Of a DNA stretch of 64,000 bases, positions 51,201 through 61,695 are shown piece by piece. Position 1 is the first letter of the stretch. Each line of letters opens with the position of its first letter. Below the pieces are notes generated by a model. That model saw only the letters and a program-made list of their open reading frames with translations, did not search any database and was not told the origin of the DNA. This DNA comes from Bradysia coprophila. Lineage: Eukaryota; Arthropoda; Insecta; Diptera; Sciaridae. Location of the stretch: positions 1,302,001 to 1,366,000 of the forward strand of contig NW_023503509.1 in NCBI RefSeq assembly GCF_014529535.1, written 5' to 3'. The position numbers and the translations under genes are program-made.

Positions 51201-54200
51201 CTAAAATCCATATTTTGTCACGTATTGATGTAGGTTAATTATAAAAATAAACTTTTGAACAATTATTTATTCATTAGTTGGAGCTGTCGTTCTTGTTACG
51301 TTCATATTTATACGTTAATCGGTCTTTCATTATAGCAGACCAATTTAAGTAAGTTTTTATTTGAGAGAAAAATGTATCAAAACTTCCATTATTATAATTG
51401 GATGTTGGTATATGAAATATTAATTGGACTTGAGCTGCCGTACAATGACTGACGCAATGTAGAAAATTTTGTGTCTCGGTGGACAATTTATTTGTATAAA
51501 ATATTTTCAATCGTATTATTAACGTATGTAGGTATGTGGTAGCTAACGAAGAACGGTTCCGATCTGTTATCGAAAGAGACGACAGAAGAAGTAAGCTATT
51601 GCGACCCTTTTGTATTAGGCAATGTTGAAACTAACGAAGTAATAGATTTTGCATGAATCTTTTAAACAGATTCTGTAATAACAACAGCTATGCCGCGTGA
51701 GAAATAACTGACAAATCTGTAGAATCTGCAATCTGTTCTCTAAGAAGTGGTACAAAAATGACGTCATAATACCACGACCACCATTCCACTGGTCACATTC
51801 TCACATTATACCATATTCAAATTCCTACACAAAATAATTACGTACCGTTTATGACTGCCTTTCGGGAGGAAAGTGTCTGGTGTGAATGTGATGCAACGGG
51901 TAAGGATTCACTTTTGGTACAAAATGTCTTAAACAAGTTTGATTAGAACTATCGGAACAATTCGATACATGGATACATCTCATAAAAAGAATAAATCTTG
52001 CTGAGTCAAAATATCAATTTTCCGTCTTTTTTCCATCTTACACATACATATAATCAATCTACTTACGGTTCGGCACGAAGTCAAATTCAGGTCATGATAA
52101 ATTAATTATATCGCCTCGTTGGAAGGGAGAAGATTGAAGATGGTACGACTTGTAACCGGCGTCGGTAATTATTCGTTACACATATCGGTATTTCAATCAG
52201 GTTAACTTCAAGCTGAGCATTGAACCTAAAGACGACTTGTTCAATATGATACCATTCGGATACTGTAGTACCAACTGGTAGCTTTTTGAACTAGTTCGGC
52301 TCGATCGGCAGCTGTAGTTGACCTGATTGGAGATAGGTACTAGTTACTGTAGCACCGATACACCCAACGGGAAGCTACTGACGATGACTACAAACCTTAC
52401 CATCACTACTCAGGTATCTTAAGGGCGCGTGAATGAATTTGATTGGTTACGAGCTTCGTTACTCGAAAATTTATTTATTCTTGTTTTCGTTTCTAGAGTG
52501 AGGCCATTAAATGACAAAGAACATAGATCAAACGATCCAATGGTGGTACAGTTTCCTGGCAGTGGACAAATATTGGTAATACTTTTTTGTGTCAAAATGT
52601 ACGAAAAGAGCGCCGAAAATGGGTTTATTTTGACCCTAGTAATGAAATGTAATGTACTATGCGACACAAGTGCTATAGTTAAATATAGAAAATGCATCGA
52701 CGATTTGCTCTCTTTCTCGTAATCAAATAACAAAAATATCTATTTCGGTACTTTTTGCGAAATGGAGTTACTCGCAAACGTTGTGTTGCCTACGACTAGC
52801 AATAGGTGAAAAACAACTCCTTTCGTTACTTGTATCGAATAAAGATAAAACTGAAACTTCTCGGATTACTCATAAAAACAATTCAATTTATGTATAGTGC
52901 GATGGTATACCCGGCGGCCCTAGTGGTGGTCAGAAACCGAAACTTTTCGGATACAACGTTGTATTCGAACCGGGTGCTTCACAAGATGATGTACTGCAGT
53001 ACTCAGGAATCAAGCGTATCATTGAAATGGCCATCGAAGGTTTCAGTTGTACAGCATTTTGTTACGGGCAAACCGGAAGTGGAAAGACTCACACACTGAC
53101 GGGACCGCCAGACTTGGTAAATGAAATGAGTTTTTGCTGAGGCGAGAAAGGTTGTTAAAGGAAATCACGTTTTGCTTTGCAGTTTTTTGGTAAAAAGCCG
53201 GATCCTAGCGATGATCGACATGGATTGGTGTTCCGAGCATTTTTATATCTCTTCCAATTGCTTCAGGAGCGAAAAGATACGAATTTTGTGTTGAAAGCAT
53301 CGTTTCTGGAAATTTATAATGAAAAGGTAGGTGACCAGTAGACCGTCAGTGACCACTCGAATTCGAATCTTAGAATTTTTAGCCCCGTACGAAGTACAAA
53401 GGGGCTTATAGGATTACGATGCCGTGTGTAATTGATGGAATTCGAAGCAAACGGTAAGGGCAAAGTGTTTGCCTATGTTCATAGATGACGAATCTGCAAT
53501 AAAAATTTTGTCTGTCCGTCTGTCCGTCTGTCCGTCTGTCACGTCGATATCTTGAGTAAATCAAATCCGATTTCAAAAATTTTTTTTTTCCCTGAAAGAT
53601 AGTCGAAATAGTGAGGCTAAGTTCGAAGATGGGCATATTCGGGTCGGCCCTTCGTGAGTTAGGGCCACCTAAGTGATTTAAGGTCTTTTGGTGATATTTA
53701 TGGCAAAATAAACGATGGAAATGTAAATGACACGGCAAATGATAGGTATTGTCAATACCAATCCAGGAAAAAAAAGTTTTTTAAAATCGGGTGTGTGGAC
53801 CGTGAGTTAGGGCCTTAGAAGTGAAATGCTACTAGGGCCCTATGTGTATTTTACATAGAACTCGAGTAAATTTCATTCGTTTTTCGTAATTTTTGTTTGA
53901 TTTGGAAGGTAATCGAATGCCGAATAGAATGTTGTTGAAAAAAAATTAAATTTGGGTCCTTGGCCTAAGGCCGCTACTAGGGCCCTATGTGTATTTCACA
54001 TATAACTCGAGTATATTTCATCCGTTTTTCGTAATTTTTGTTTCATTTGGAAGGTAATCAAAGGCCGAATCGAATGTTGTTGAAAAAAAATTAAATTAGG
54101 GTCCTTGGACTAAGGCCACTACTAGGGCCCTATGTGTATTTTACATATAACTTGAGCAAATTTCATCCGTTTTTCGTAATTTTTGTTTCATTTGGGAGGT

Positions 54201-57200
54201 AATCAAAGGCCGAATAGAATGTAGTTGAAAAAAAATGGGTCCTTGGCCTAAGGCCGCTACTAGGGCCCTATGTGTATTTCACATATAACTCGAGTATATT
54301 TCATCCGTTTTTCGTAATTTTTGTTTCATTTGGAAGGTAATCAAAGGCCGAATAGAATGTTGTTGAAAAAAAAATTAAATTTGGGTCCTTGGACTAAGGC
54401 CACTACTAGGGCCCTATGTGTATTTTACATATAACTCGAGCAAATTTCATCCGTTTTTCGTAATTTTTGTTTCATTTGGGAGGTAATCAAAGGCCGAATA
54501 GAATGTAGTTGAAAAAAAGTTAAATTTGGGTCCTCGGACTGAGGCCGATACTAGGGCCCTATGTGTATTTTACATATAACTCGAGCAAATTTCATCCATT
54601 TTTCGTAATTTTTGTTTCATTTGGAAGGTAATCAAAGGCCGAATAGAATTTAGTTGAAAAAAATTTTAAATTTGGGTCCTCGGACTGAGGCCGATACTAG
54701 GCCCTTCAAAAAAATAAAATTTTAGGGCGATTTGAAATTTTTGTTTCATTTGAAAGGAATGTCGTACGGGGCTTCGTAATTGCGCTATGCGCAATTTATA
54801 AGATGTACATATTACATAATAATTTTACTTTAACTACATTAACCGGCGCAATAGGCTTACGGTCAAAGTAGGGTGACAGACGCGCTAGGGTCACGTACGC
54901 AATAGATATACGGGTTTGTACGGGGCTCAGTCGCAGCAAACGCTCCGACTGTTCTGATGGCTCGTTTTTTGATAGATTCGAGTTATTGATGATTACTGAT
55001 GAGACTCAGTTTCGTTCGAATATCTCTCCAACCGATCTAATTCAAACACTTCAAACCAAAATTATTTATTTACAAAGACTGTTGGATTTGTATTCAATTA
55101 ATGCTGCCAAGTTTTCCATATATAATTTTCCATGTTCAAGTCTCTGAGTGCAAGCGGTAGTACACACACGTGCATGCATAATAACAAAAATGAATCGAAC
55201 TACGGTATTTCCCCATTCCAGTGAATTGCGTGGAATATTTAATATCAATTTGTCAGCCTTACTTGTCAAGAATGTACTCTGTTTAAATGTCTTCGCAAAT
55301 AACATTTAATTTTCCCTTTTTTTGTTTGTGGAAATACTTTTTCCTTTTCGTAATTTCATTAGACTTTAAGGATTAAAAACGCAATACCGTTCACAAGGGT
55401 CACGTCACATTTGAATATAATACATTTTAGGTAATCGATCTGTTAAATGCTGGCTCGGCAAGGAAACCACTAGCGGTTAGATGGTCGAAAAAGTCCCGAG
55501 GATTTTTTGTCGAAAATCTATTCACCGTTGATTGCGAAGAGCTAGACGATCTGCTAGCAGTGTTAGAAGAAGGTTAGTAGTTGTCTATCATTAATTGATT
55601 ACAGCTTTTAACATACACACTTCGATGTCCATTATACCTCGAAGGAATGCGTAATCGTTCAGTTGGCTCACACCGTATGAACGACTATTCATCGAGAAGT
55701 CATACAATATTGAGCGTACATATCACATCGGAACTGCAAGCGGAAAATGGAGTTTTTATATCGAAACAGGGGAAAATCAATTTTGTCGATTTGGCGGGAA
55801 GTGAAATGACGAAAAAAACGAATAGTGAAGGGAAAACGTTGGAGGAGGCAAACAATATCAATAAAAGCTTGATGGTTTTAGGTAAGAGAGATTGATATAT
55901 TGTAATCTTAGTCTTACACATTTTAAACAATTTAGCTAGTTGCTCGTAACTTAGGCCATCAGCATTAAAGGTTGTATACGCATCTGTTGTGGACTGTCTA
56001 TTTTAGGCACTTTCGCTAGTCACCCTCACTTCGTTCGGGCTAAAACTCGCGAAATTGCCTAAAACATACAGTCCACAACAGATACGTCAGAACGTAAGGG
56101 TCCGAAAACCCGAGAAAACTTCTGCAAAACTCTAGTTTTCGTTCACAACACATGAAAAACATTAAATCTATTACTTCTTTTGTTCAAACTACATCCGAGT
56201 GTTTGGAAGAAAATCTTGTACTTCATTGCTTTTAACACACATTTCACAATAATAAGTCCACACCATAGAGATTATCGCCCATTTTAGTCACCTCTGATTA
56301 TACAGTGTGTTCATCTTTAGAAAGAACAATTTCAGATTTATCAGAGTTTTAAAAGTCATCGAGGTTCCCAGTCAATTAAGTTCTTCCCGGTCTATGATAT
56401 TTTGGCGTGAAATTTGAATTCGCTATGGGATTTTCAAATTTTGTGCCAAAATATCATAACCTGGAAACGCTTTATTGACTGGGAACATCGATGACTTTTA
56501 GAACTCTCAAAAATTTCAAATATGTTCCGAACTAAAATGAACCCACTGTACATTGATTTCGACAGGCTCGCGTTACCCCTTTGAAAGGCATTATTAAACA
56601 TAAAAAAATCAATTTGAAGAATTACTCATGCAATCCTTGGCCATCATTTCAAACAAATGTAAAATCCCACTTTCTTTTGATATGACATTTGTCGGAATAG
56701 ATATAATGGAAAGAGGATTTGCGTGCTACCCACTTCAAATAGCACATCGAAATCGACTCAAATTTGTTGTGGATGATCCAGATGTATCAGTTAACACTTA
56801 ATAGAGCAATCGCCACGGTCAAATAAGAGACAGACCAAAAATCTAACATTTCGGCTCTCCTTGCTTTGAATTTTTGATGCAGAAGAGGTAGTATTTGCCT
56901 GACTCAGAAATTGATTTCTGAAAACTATTTAATTCTCAAGTTCACTCTTCGATTTCAGTCTCTAATAAATACAACTTTGCATACACACACCCCTCTAACA
57001 CGATGCATTTTTAAAATATTTTTGCATTCAAAGCTATAGCTCCTACTGATATATATACTTGAACATTGCATACAATGCATAACCTTTCAATGTCATTAAT
57101 TAAAATTGAATAATTTAGGAGTTGAAATTGCTTCAATGGAAATTACAAATTTCGAATAAAAAAAAATATTTCAGGCTATTGCATAGCATCGTTGAGTGAT

Positions 57201-59233
57201 TCGAAAAAACGTAACGGTCACATACCGTACCGAGACAGTAAGCTAACTAAATTGCTGGCCGACAGTCTAGCCGGAAATGGTGTCACATTGATGGTATACC
57301 AAAAGCTCAAATCTTTAAGTCATTCGGAATCAAACAAAACAATCTTTCATTTGATGTAGATTGCCTGCGTATCACCGGCCAAATCGAACATATCCGAGAC
57401 ATTGAATACTCTACGTTATGCGGCTCGAGCGAAAAAAATTCGCACGAAACCGATTATCGTGATGGATCCACGAGAGGCGTTAATATTGAGCTTAAAGCGG
57501 GAAATTAAGTCACTTCAACTGGAAAACGACCACTTAAAATCAGCCCTTAATTTACATTCTGAAATATTCGACAACAATGCTCTGCTAGACATCAACCAGG
57601 ATCGCAAAGTTATACCTTCGGCACCAGCAGTCGATTTGGAAAAAATGTCCGAATTGGAGATTGCCGAAATCGTTGAACTAGTCAAATTGTATGTTACGGA
57701 AAATGAGGCGTTGCGTAATGAGAACACGGAACTGTTCAACACCAGAGATATGATACTTCGTGACCAAGAGGTCGTTTGCCGTGAGAACGAACGACTCTTG
57801 AAGAAACTGGAAGAAGTGAATTTGTAATTGCTCGTATCTGATTCACTAAGATCGGGCCAGTTGTAATTTTAAAACAAAATATTTCATTCCGTCACAGTGT
57901 TTGCTGTCGATCACCCATTATACCCGCACGTCCAGCCTTCTCATCAGAAATGTTAAATATGTCGACAGGTAGCGACACAGATTCTAATATTTGGACTAAT
58001 CCGTTGAACGCGAGCACGGACAACGTATCTACGCAAAAAGTAATTTGATTTTCTCCATGCAATTGGATTTCTGATTACACTTTCGTCTTATAGTCCGAGC
58101 TATTGGATGGTCGTGTGTCTTCCAACGAAAATCGGATACCCGATACAATTCAAAAAGAGCTCGACCGACGAAGAATCGGCGACAGGTGGAGCATAGGAAG
58201 AACACGAATCGAGCAAATCTCTTAAATTTTCCGATTTCATTCTGTTTCAGCATCACAAGCATTGCAAACAGTTTGCGCCGAAATAATTCCTGGGACAACC
58301 AACAGACAGTTATGCGAAAAGTCACATCGAAGGGATCTACCGATTCGAAGACCAATAGCCCAAAATTGGTTGAGTGAGTTTTAGCATAGAAAATTAATGT
58401 TAATTTGTGTGCACAGACAATAACTCCCAATAAGAGCAATGGCACAGATGTTTAGCCTTTCGTTCTTGGATGTAGCATTTTATCAAATAATTCGTGTAGA
58501 TATTTAAGATTGTAACGCTTATTTAAGCGTGAATTCAAGTCCAAATTCCAACTGAAAATACAGTGACTACCAAGACCATTCCCGCAGATAATTTTCTTTA
58601 GACTTGACTCAGCCACATGAACCAAGGCAAGATTTAACAAACATTTCACAACAAGCAACAACATAATGAACAAAGTATATAAACACTGAAGGTGAAGCAA
58701 ACCTTCTGCGGATCACAAACAATGCGGAACCCTATCTCCAGGTGAATTTGTGTCAATTTGAATGTTGGAAAAGATTGGATTCTAGGCAGTGGCAGTCTCA
58801 GTTACCTTGAATACTTTTACTTTACTTTGGCCAAAAAATATGATTTTTAATTCGACCTAAACCTCTTGTCTGCATAATGATAAAACGAAATATTTCTATG
58901 TAATCCTGTCCTTAACTTATAATAATTTTGATTTCATTGTCAGAATGTCGCTAAAATATTTCTAGATTAAATCGACTGTCTACACCGAAGCGTTCCGTTT
59001 CTGACATGTCTTCAAAATATTCCTCACTTGGACGAGACACTGTAACCGAAAGGCCTTCCTCAGCAATGCAATCTGACGATCAAATTCTGAACGATGTCCG
59101 TAAAAGTGGTACGAACATTTCAACGCGACCCCGATCTGGTGTGCGTCATCTTTCCGACAATTCTTCCGAACTGAAACGTGACCTATTTGGCAGTCTTGTT
59201 TCACTCAATGATCCATCCAATGAGACACATTGA
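42258..59233 (+). CDS. Kinesin motor protein, KIF12/Klp54D-type
   Basis: Microtubule motor with an N-terminal motor domain. Exons: 42258-42463, 48505-48597, 52497-52575, 52898-53116, 53183-53326, 55431-55572, 55645-55881, 57175-57293, 57360-57823, 57898-58039, 58094-58185, 58251-58373, 58966-59233. Every junction keeps phase; 775 aa. Residues 1-68 are a basic Ser/Arg-rich head. The motor spans about 95-445: INVVVRVRPLND, P-loop GQTGSGKT at 183-190, [14 protein letters not shown], switch I NDYSSRSH at 307-314, switch II DLAGSE at 343-348, [13 protein letters not shown], and [12 protein letters not shown] probable coiled coil (about 450-565) and a Ser-rich tail follow. A read-through of exon 9 would stop at 57825, so a shorter form is possible. 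Family placement rests on motor similarity and is less certain than the kinesin call. Introns 1, 2, 5 and 7 (6.0, 3.9, 2.1 and 1.3 kb) hold mobile elements. Confidence 0.93.
42863..42951. repeat. Palindromic element, GC-rich turn, kinesin intron 1
   Basis: Arms AAAGTGATATCTCGTATC and GATACGAGATATAACTTT continue inward through GATGAG and AAAAGTA to a turn reading GAGGGCGGCAGCCCGAGG. About 40-bp arms with few mismatches. Confidence 0.75.
43156..43307. repeat. Palindromic element with GCCGAAGGC turn, kinesin intron 1
   Basis: Arms of about 68 bp (blocks GTGTGGTTTTAAGCAAC and CTTTGGAAACGGTTATTTTG, with their inverses) enclose GAGCCGAAGGCGAGG. The turn is the same as at 1795, although the arm sequences are unrelated. 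Confidence 0.8.
43371..44302. mobile_element. 932-bp element with ~50-bp terminal inverted repeats
   Basis: The left end TTTATTGCCTATTCACCCGG and the right end, in inverse, TTTATTGCCTATCCACCCGG share about 50 bp including AATATTGTT and GTACATTT...CCACCC. The interior has no transposase frame. It appears to be a non-autonomous DNA transposon in kinesin intron 1. A target duplication was not convincingly seen. Confidence 0.75.
44463..44568. repeat. Diverged palindromic element, kinesin intron 1
   Basis: TTTTAAACTTTTTATTTTGTC and GGCAAAATAGAAAGTTTCAAAC are related inverted arms around a turn containing GCCGAAGAC and a CCCT...AGGG pair. An older, more decayed member of the same structural class. 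Confidence 0.5.
46252..46349. repeat. Short inverted-repeat element, ~98 bp
   Basis: AAAAAGTACTCAGTGTGAGAG and CTCTCACACGGAGTGCTTTT are inverted ends. It lies 31 bp before the foldback element that starts at 46381. Confidence 0.6.
46381..47452. mobile_element. Foldback-type element made of 10-bp repeats
   Basis: Ends GCAGAGCCTATTATTTGGGA (46381) and TCCCAAATAATAGGCCCTGC (to 47452) are inverted with one mismatch, and GCAC flanks both sides (46377-46380 and 47453-47456), consistent with a 4-bp target duplication. The interior has arrays of TTCCCAAATA/TCTCAAATAT 10-bp units at 46395-46490 and 47165-47430, an oppositely oriented array at 46745-46806, and a long hairpin at about 46897-47025. The layout resembles Drosophila FB foldback elements, but the sequence is different. 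No transposase; it lies in kinesin intron 1. Confidence 0.75.
47566..48345. mobile_element. Element bounded by arrays of a palindromic 23-mer
   Basis: Left (47566-47652) and right (48250-48340) ends contain inverted arrays of a ~44-bp unit. Each unit includes CTATTCGCAGATTCTGCGAA or variants, itself a near-perfect hairpin, joined by TAGTGTTTCTTGATGACTAA. The middle holds a copy of the ~170-bp interspersed repeat. No coding frame. Confidence 0.65.
47690..47855 (+). repeat. Interspersed ~170-bp repeat, copy 2
   Basis: ACCAAAATAATGACAAGGTC, AAGTACAAGATTTGAAAT and TGGAAGTAATAGACCCGATA follow in the same order as at 21139. It lies inside the array-bounded element. Confidence 0.7.
50578..50757 (+). 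repeat. Interspersed ~170-bp repeat, copy 3
   Basis: Carries AAAATAATGACAAGCTCTGG, AAGTACAAGATTTGAAATC and GATCGATGGAAGTAATAGAC in order, in kinesin intron 2. It shares the GCTTGCCGTCTGTGAC end with copy 1. Confidence 0.7.
53383..54780. mobile_element. 1.4-kb repeat element in kinesin intron 5
   Basis: The edges carry an inverted motif: AGCCCCGTACGAAG near 53383 and CGTACGGGGCTTCG near 54762. Inside are a run of four CTGTCCGT octamers (about 53510-53540) and the 145-bp tandem array. The sequence just outside (CGCTATGCGCAATT) is also palindromic. No open frame is supported; possibly a satellite-bearing non-autonomous transposon. Confidence 0.6.
53831..54700 (+). repeat. 145-bp tandem repeat array, six full units
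   Basis: Units start with ACTAGGGCCCTATGTGTATT at 53831, 53976, 54121, 54259, 54405 and 54550, and a truncated seventh at 54696. They share CATCCGTTTTTCGTAATTTT and GAAGGTAATCAAAGGCCGAA. Spacing is 138-146 bp. The array sits inside an intron of the kinesin motor domain. Confidence 0.9.
55969..56089. repeat. Palindromic element, kinesin intron 7
   Basis: Arms ATCTGTTGTGGACTGT and ACAGTCCACAACAGAT continue as TATTTTAGGCA/TGCCTAAAACATA and TTTCGC/GCGAAA. The spacer includes CTTCGTTCGGGC, which contains the inverse of CGAAG. Arms about 43 bp. Confidence 0.75.
56302..56549. mobile_element. Mariner-type MITE with TA target duplication, kinesin intron 7
   Basis: The element begins ACAGTGTGTTCATC and ends GAACCCACTGT, each bordered by T/A so that the ends read TACAGTG...CACTGTA. 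Long inverted blocks follow (AAAAGTCATCGAGGTTCCCAG and its inverse; TATGATATTTTGGC and its inverse). CAGTG ends next to TA are typical of Tc1/mariner-derived MITEs. It is 248 bp with no transposase. Confidence 0.8.
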
Positions 59234-60500
59234 TTAGATTGCATTGCTGAAATGTAAGTTAGTTTGCGAGGTTCCTTTCGTACGTAACCTAGAATCGCAT
59301 GATTTGATTTTGTTTAGACCAGTGTCTATAGTGTAGACCATTTGTAAAATGTAAAACTATAGAGAGTAGTATTAGTGAACACTGTTTTATCGTAGAATTT
59401 AGAATTTGAATTGTGTTGAGAGTGATTTACCAAAAATCTAAAAAACAAAACTGTCGAATTGAAACTTAGTCTTATTGTATCGATTGAGTCCTGATATTCC
59501 TCAAGTGTGTTGGCAACATAAACAATACTTTTAAAGCTCGTCGATGCCTTTCCACAATTTCACTTGTATCCCTAATACTGCCACAGCAACACACATGGAG
59601 AATAACAGTGTTGGTTCCACATTCAATAGATTAATCTGATTTTTCCTAAAGGTAGTGTGATAATAAGGTGATAAGTAATGAACATATCTTCCATAAGACA
59701 GCTGGAAGGTACATCGTTACCATTTCAGAGATGCAAAGCTCGGAACCGGTCAGGTCCACCTCATCTTACCAGATATGTGATTGATGTGGACCTGATTTTA
59801 TAATTTTTGATAAATCCCTGAACTGATCACTGACCTTTTCCGAGACGGAATTTAATTTTGTCGATGTGGAGTGTGTCTTCAATTTGGTTGCTATATCGTT
59901 GAAAGTATGCAAATGTTTAATACTGTGGATTCTCATTTAGATTTTTGCATGTCACCGAGGATGAAAAAATGACGTGCAGAAGTTCAAGTGAGAATCCATC
60001 CTGTTTAGGTTGAGCATGTTATGCACTGTCAAGAAAAATAATTCTAGAACTTCGAACGATAAAAGTCGGTAATTCATTTCAGTATGATCAGCTAAAGTGG
60101 AGCTGATGTTAACTTCGATAGCATGGACATGGACCAAAATGGAATTTTCATTTGCTGTAGGATAAAGTGGACAGAGCTGGAAGATTTTTAGTATTTTTAG
60201 GTGAAAGATATATTTGATCGAACCGATCGTTTTCATTAACACAAATTGTTCATTACAAATTATAAATTTTTTCCGGATAAATTTTGGTAGATTTTAGAAT
60301 TACGTCAACATTTTTGCATATCAAAAATTATATTTATAAACCTAAAGAAAAACAAGAAGCAATATAATTGTACAATAAAGAAACTTAGACAAATGAAATT
60401 AATTTTCTTTTTTAACATAAAATATGAAGTCCTTGATACGAGGCATGGGATATTTTCAACTAACCACACGAAGGAGTATTGCCCCCGCTTTCCACCACTC
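59234..60500. other. Kinesin 3' region and spacer
   Basis: No gene was recognised. The kinesin 3' UTR starts here. No AATAAA was seen within the first few hundred bases; the first clear one is at about 60373, with a variant AATAAG near 59663. Confidence 0.45.
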
Positions 60501-60634
60501 GATTAAGTTACCAGTGCGAGAGTTCAAAACTCAACCGCAGCAGAAGTGGTTCAAGTCTGGGGTAGTTGATTAAGTTACCAGTGCGAGAGTTCAAAACTCA
60601 ACCGCAGCAGAAGTGGTTCAAGTCTGGGGTAGTT
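60501..60634 (+). repeat. Two-copy tandem repeat, 67-bp period
   Basis: GATTAAGTTACCAGTGCGAG starts at 60501 and again at 60568, and the following sequence through AAGTGGTTCAAGTCTGGGGT is the same in both copies. Confidence 0.9.
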
Positions 60635-60663
60635 GAGTGTAAAGCTTACTGGAAGAGCCATGG

Positions 60664-61620
60664 CTTGTCACCATGGCTTGTCGCTAACCACATTAAAAAC
60701 GTTAAAAGCTGTATGGTATCAATGGATCTCAAAAGTCGAGGACTAAACACAACGAAATTTGGAAAAATGGAAAATAATGATCCACTTGCAACAAGAACTG
60801 ATTTAATGGTTTTTTTCGTATTTTTCATTGCGAATTTGGCTTCGACATGTAAGATCTATTCCTCACCTTTACCTCGAAATAGAACCTACCCACACGCCTC
60901 AACAAAAAATGTGAAGACAGTATTTAATTGAAGTACTACAATTATTACTTTCGTCCAGTACGTATCATTGGGCTAAATTAAATACTGCTGAGTTATCGTT
61001 AAATGAAAATTGAGTTACTTGTACTAATTAACATATAGGCGAATACGAATCGAACTCATCCAATTGCCGCCGGTTTTCGAAAAATTATCAAACTTAAACA
61101 AAATCTAGAGACTGTCAAAAACATGCTTGATTTTCGATATGTCAACAAAAACCACAAAAAACTGAAAAATGGCGTAACATGTGGTGAGGTGTGACAAAAT
61201 GGTGTGAGCTCGAATACCGGTCGGGACAATTTTTTTTTATTTAATTTTTTTATGTTAAATGCACCAATTAGGTTCACAATTAATTATTTTACGTGGATTA
61301 AATACACTTTTGTACGTGGCGGAGAGAATTGAGCTGGATTCAATGTCCAAAATAGTGAAAGGCAATGTCAAATGTCATAATTCTTATAATTCGCTAACCC
61401 CAATTTTACCAAAAGTTTGCTTAAATAGAACTTACAAAATCAGTGTTGACGGGTGGTCTGTTACTTTGAAGAACGAACTAGTTAGAACTTAACCGCGGGA
61501 GTTTTAGCTAGATTCAAATTCCCTACTAAGTAAGGAGATTCTTCGAAGTCGGTTTGACTACCTTTTGCTGTTTTGTTTTATTTTTTTTTCTTTATACAAA
61601 CTTTGCTGCACAAGTTCCAC
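60664..61620 (+). repeat. ~1-kb interspersed repeat, copy A (left of PNKP exons)
   Basis: Colinear with 62678-63880. Shared blocks include GCTGTATGGTATC, ATCTCAAAAGTCGAGG, CCAATTGCCGCCGGTTTTCG, TTTTCGATATGTCAACAAAA and TTTTACCAAAAGTTTGC. The part CGAATACCGGTCGGGACA followed by poly-T (61211-61245) resembles a tRNA T-arm/3' end and a SINE-like tail. No intact open frame. Confidence 0.75.
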
Positions 61621-61695
61621 AAGTTAATTTCCATTAACAAATTTTTCAATCGTGTCCATAGAGCCTTCAGGCAGAACTATAAGCCAAACACACAA

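Noticed and set aside
60566..60931. 121-codon frame beginning near the 67-bp tandem repeat
   Set aside because: The first codons come from the tandem duplication, the rest from interspersed repeat copy A. The matching part of copy B does not preserve the frame.
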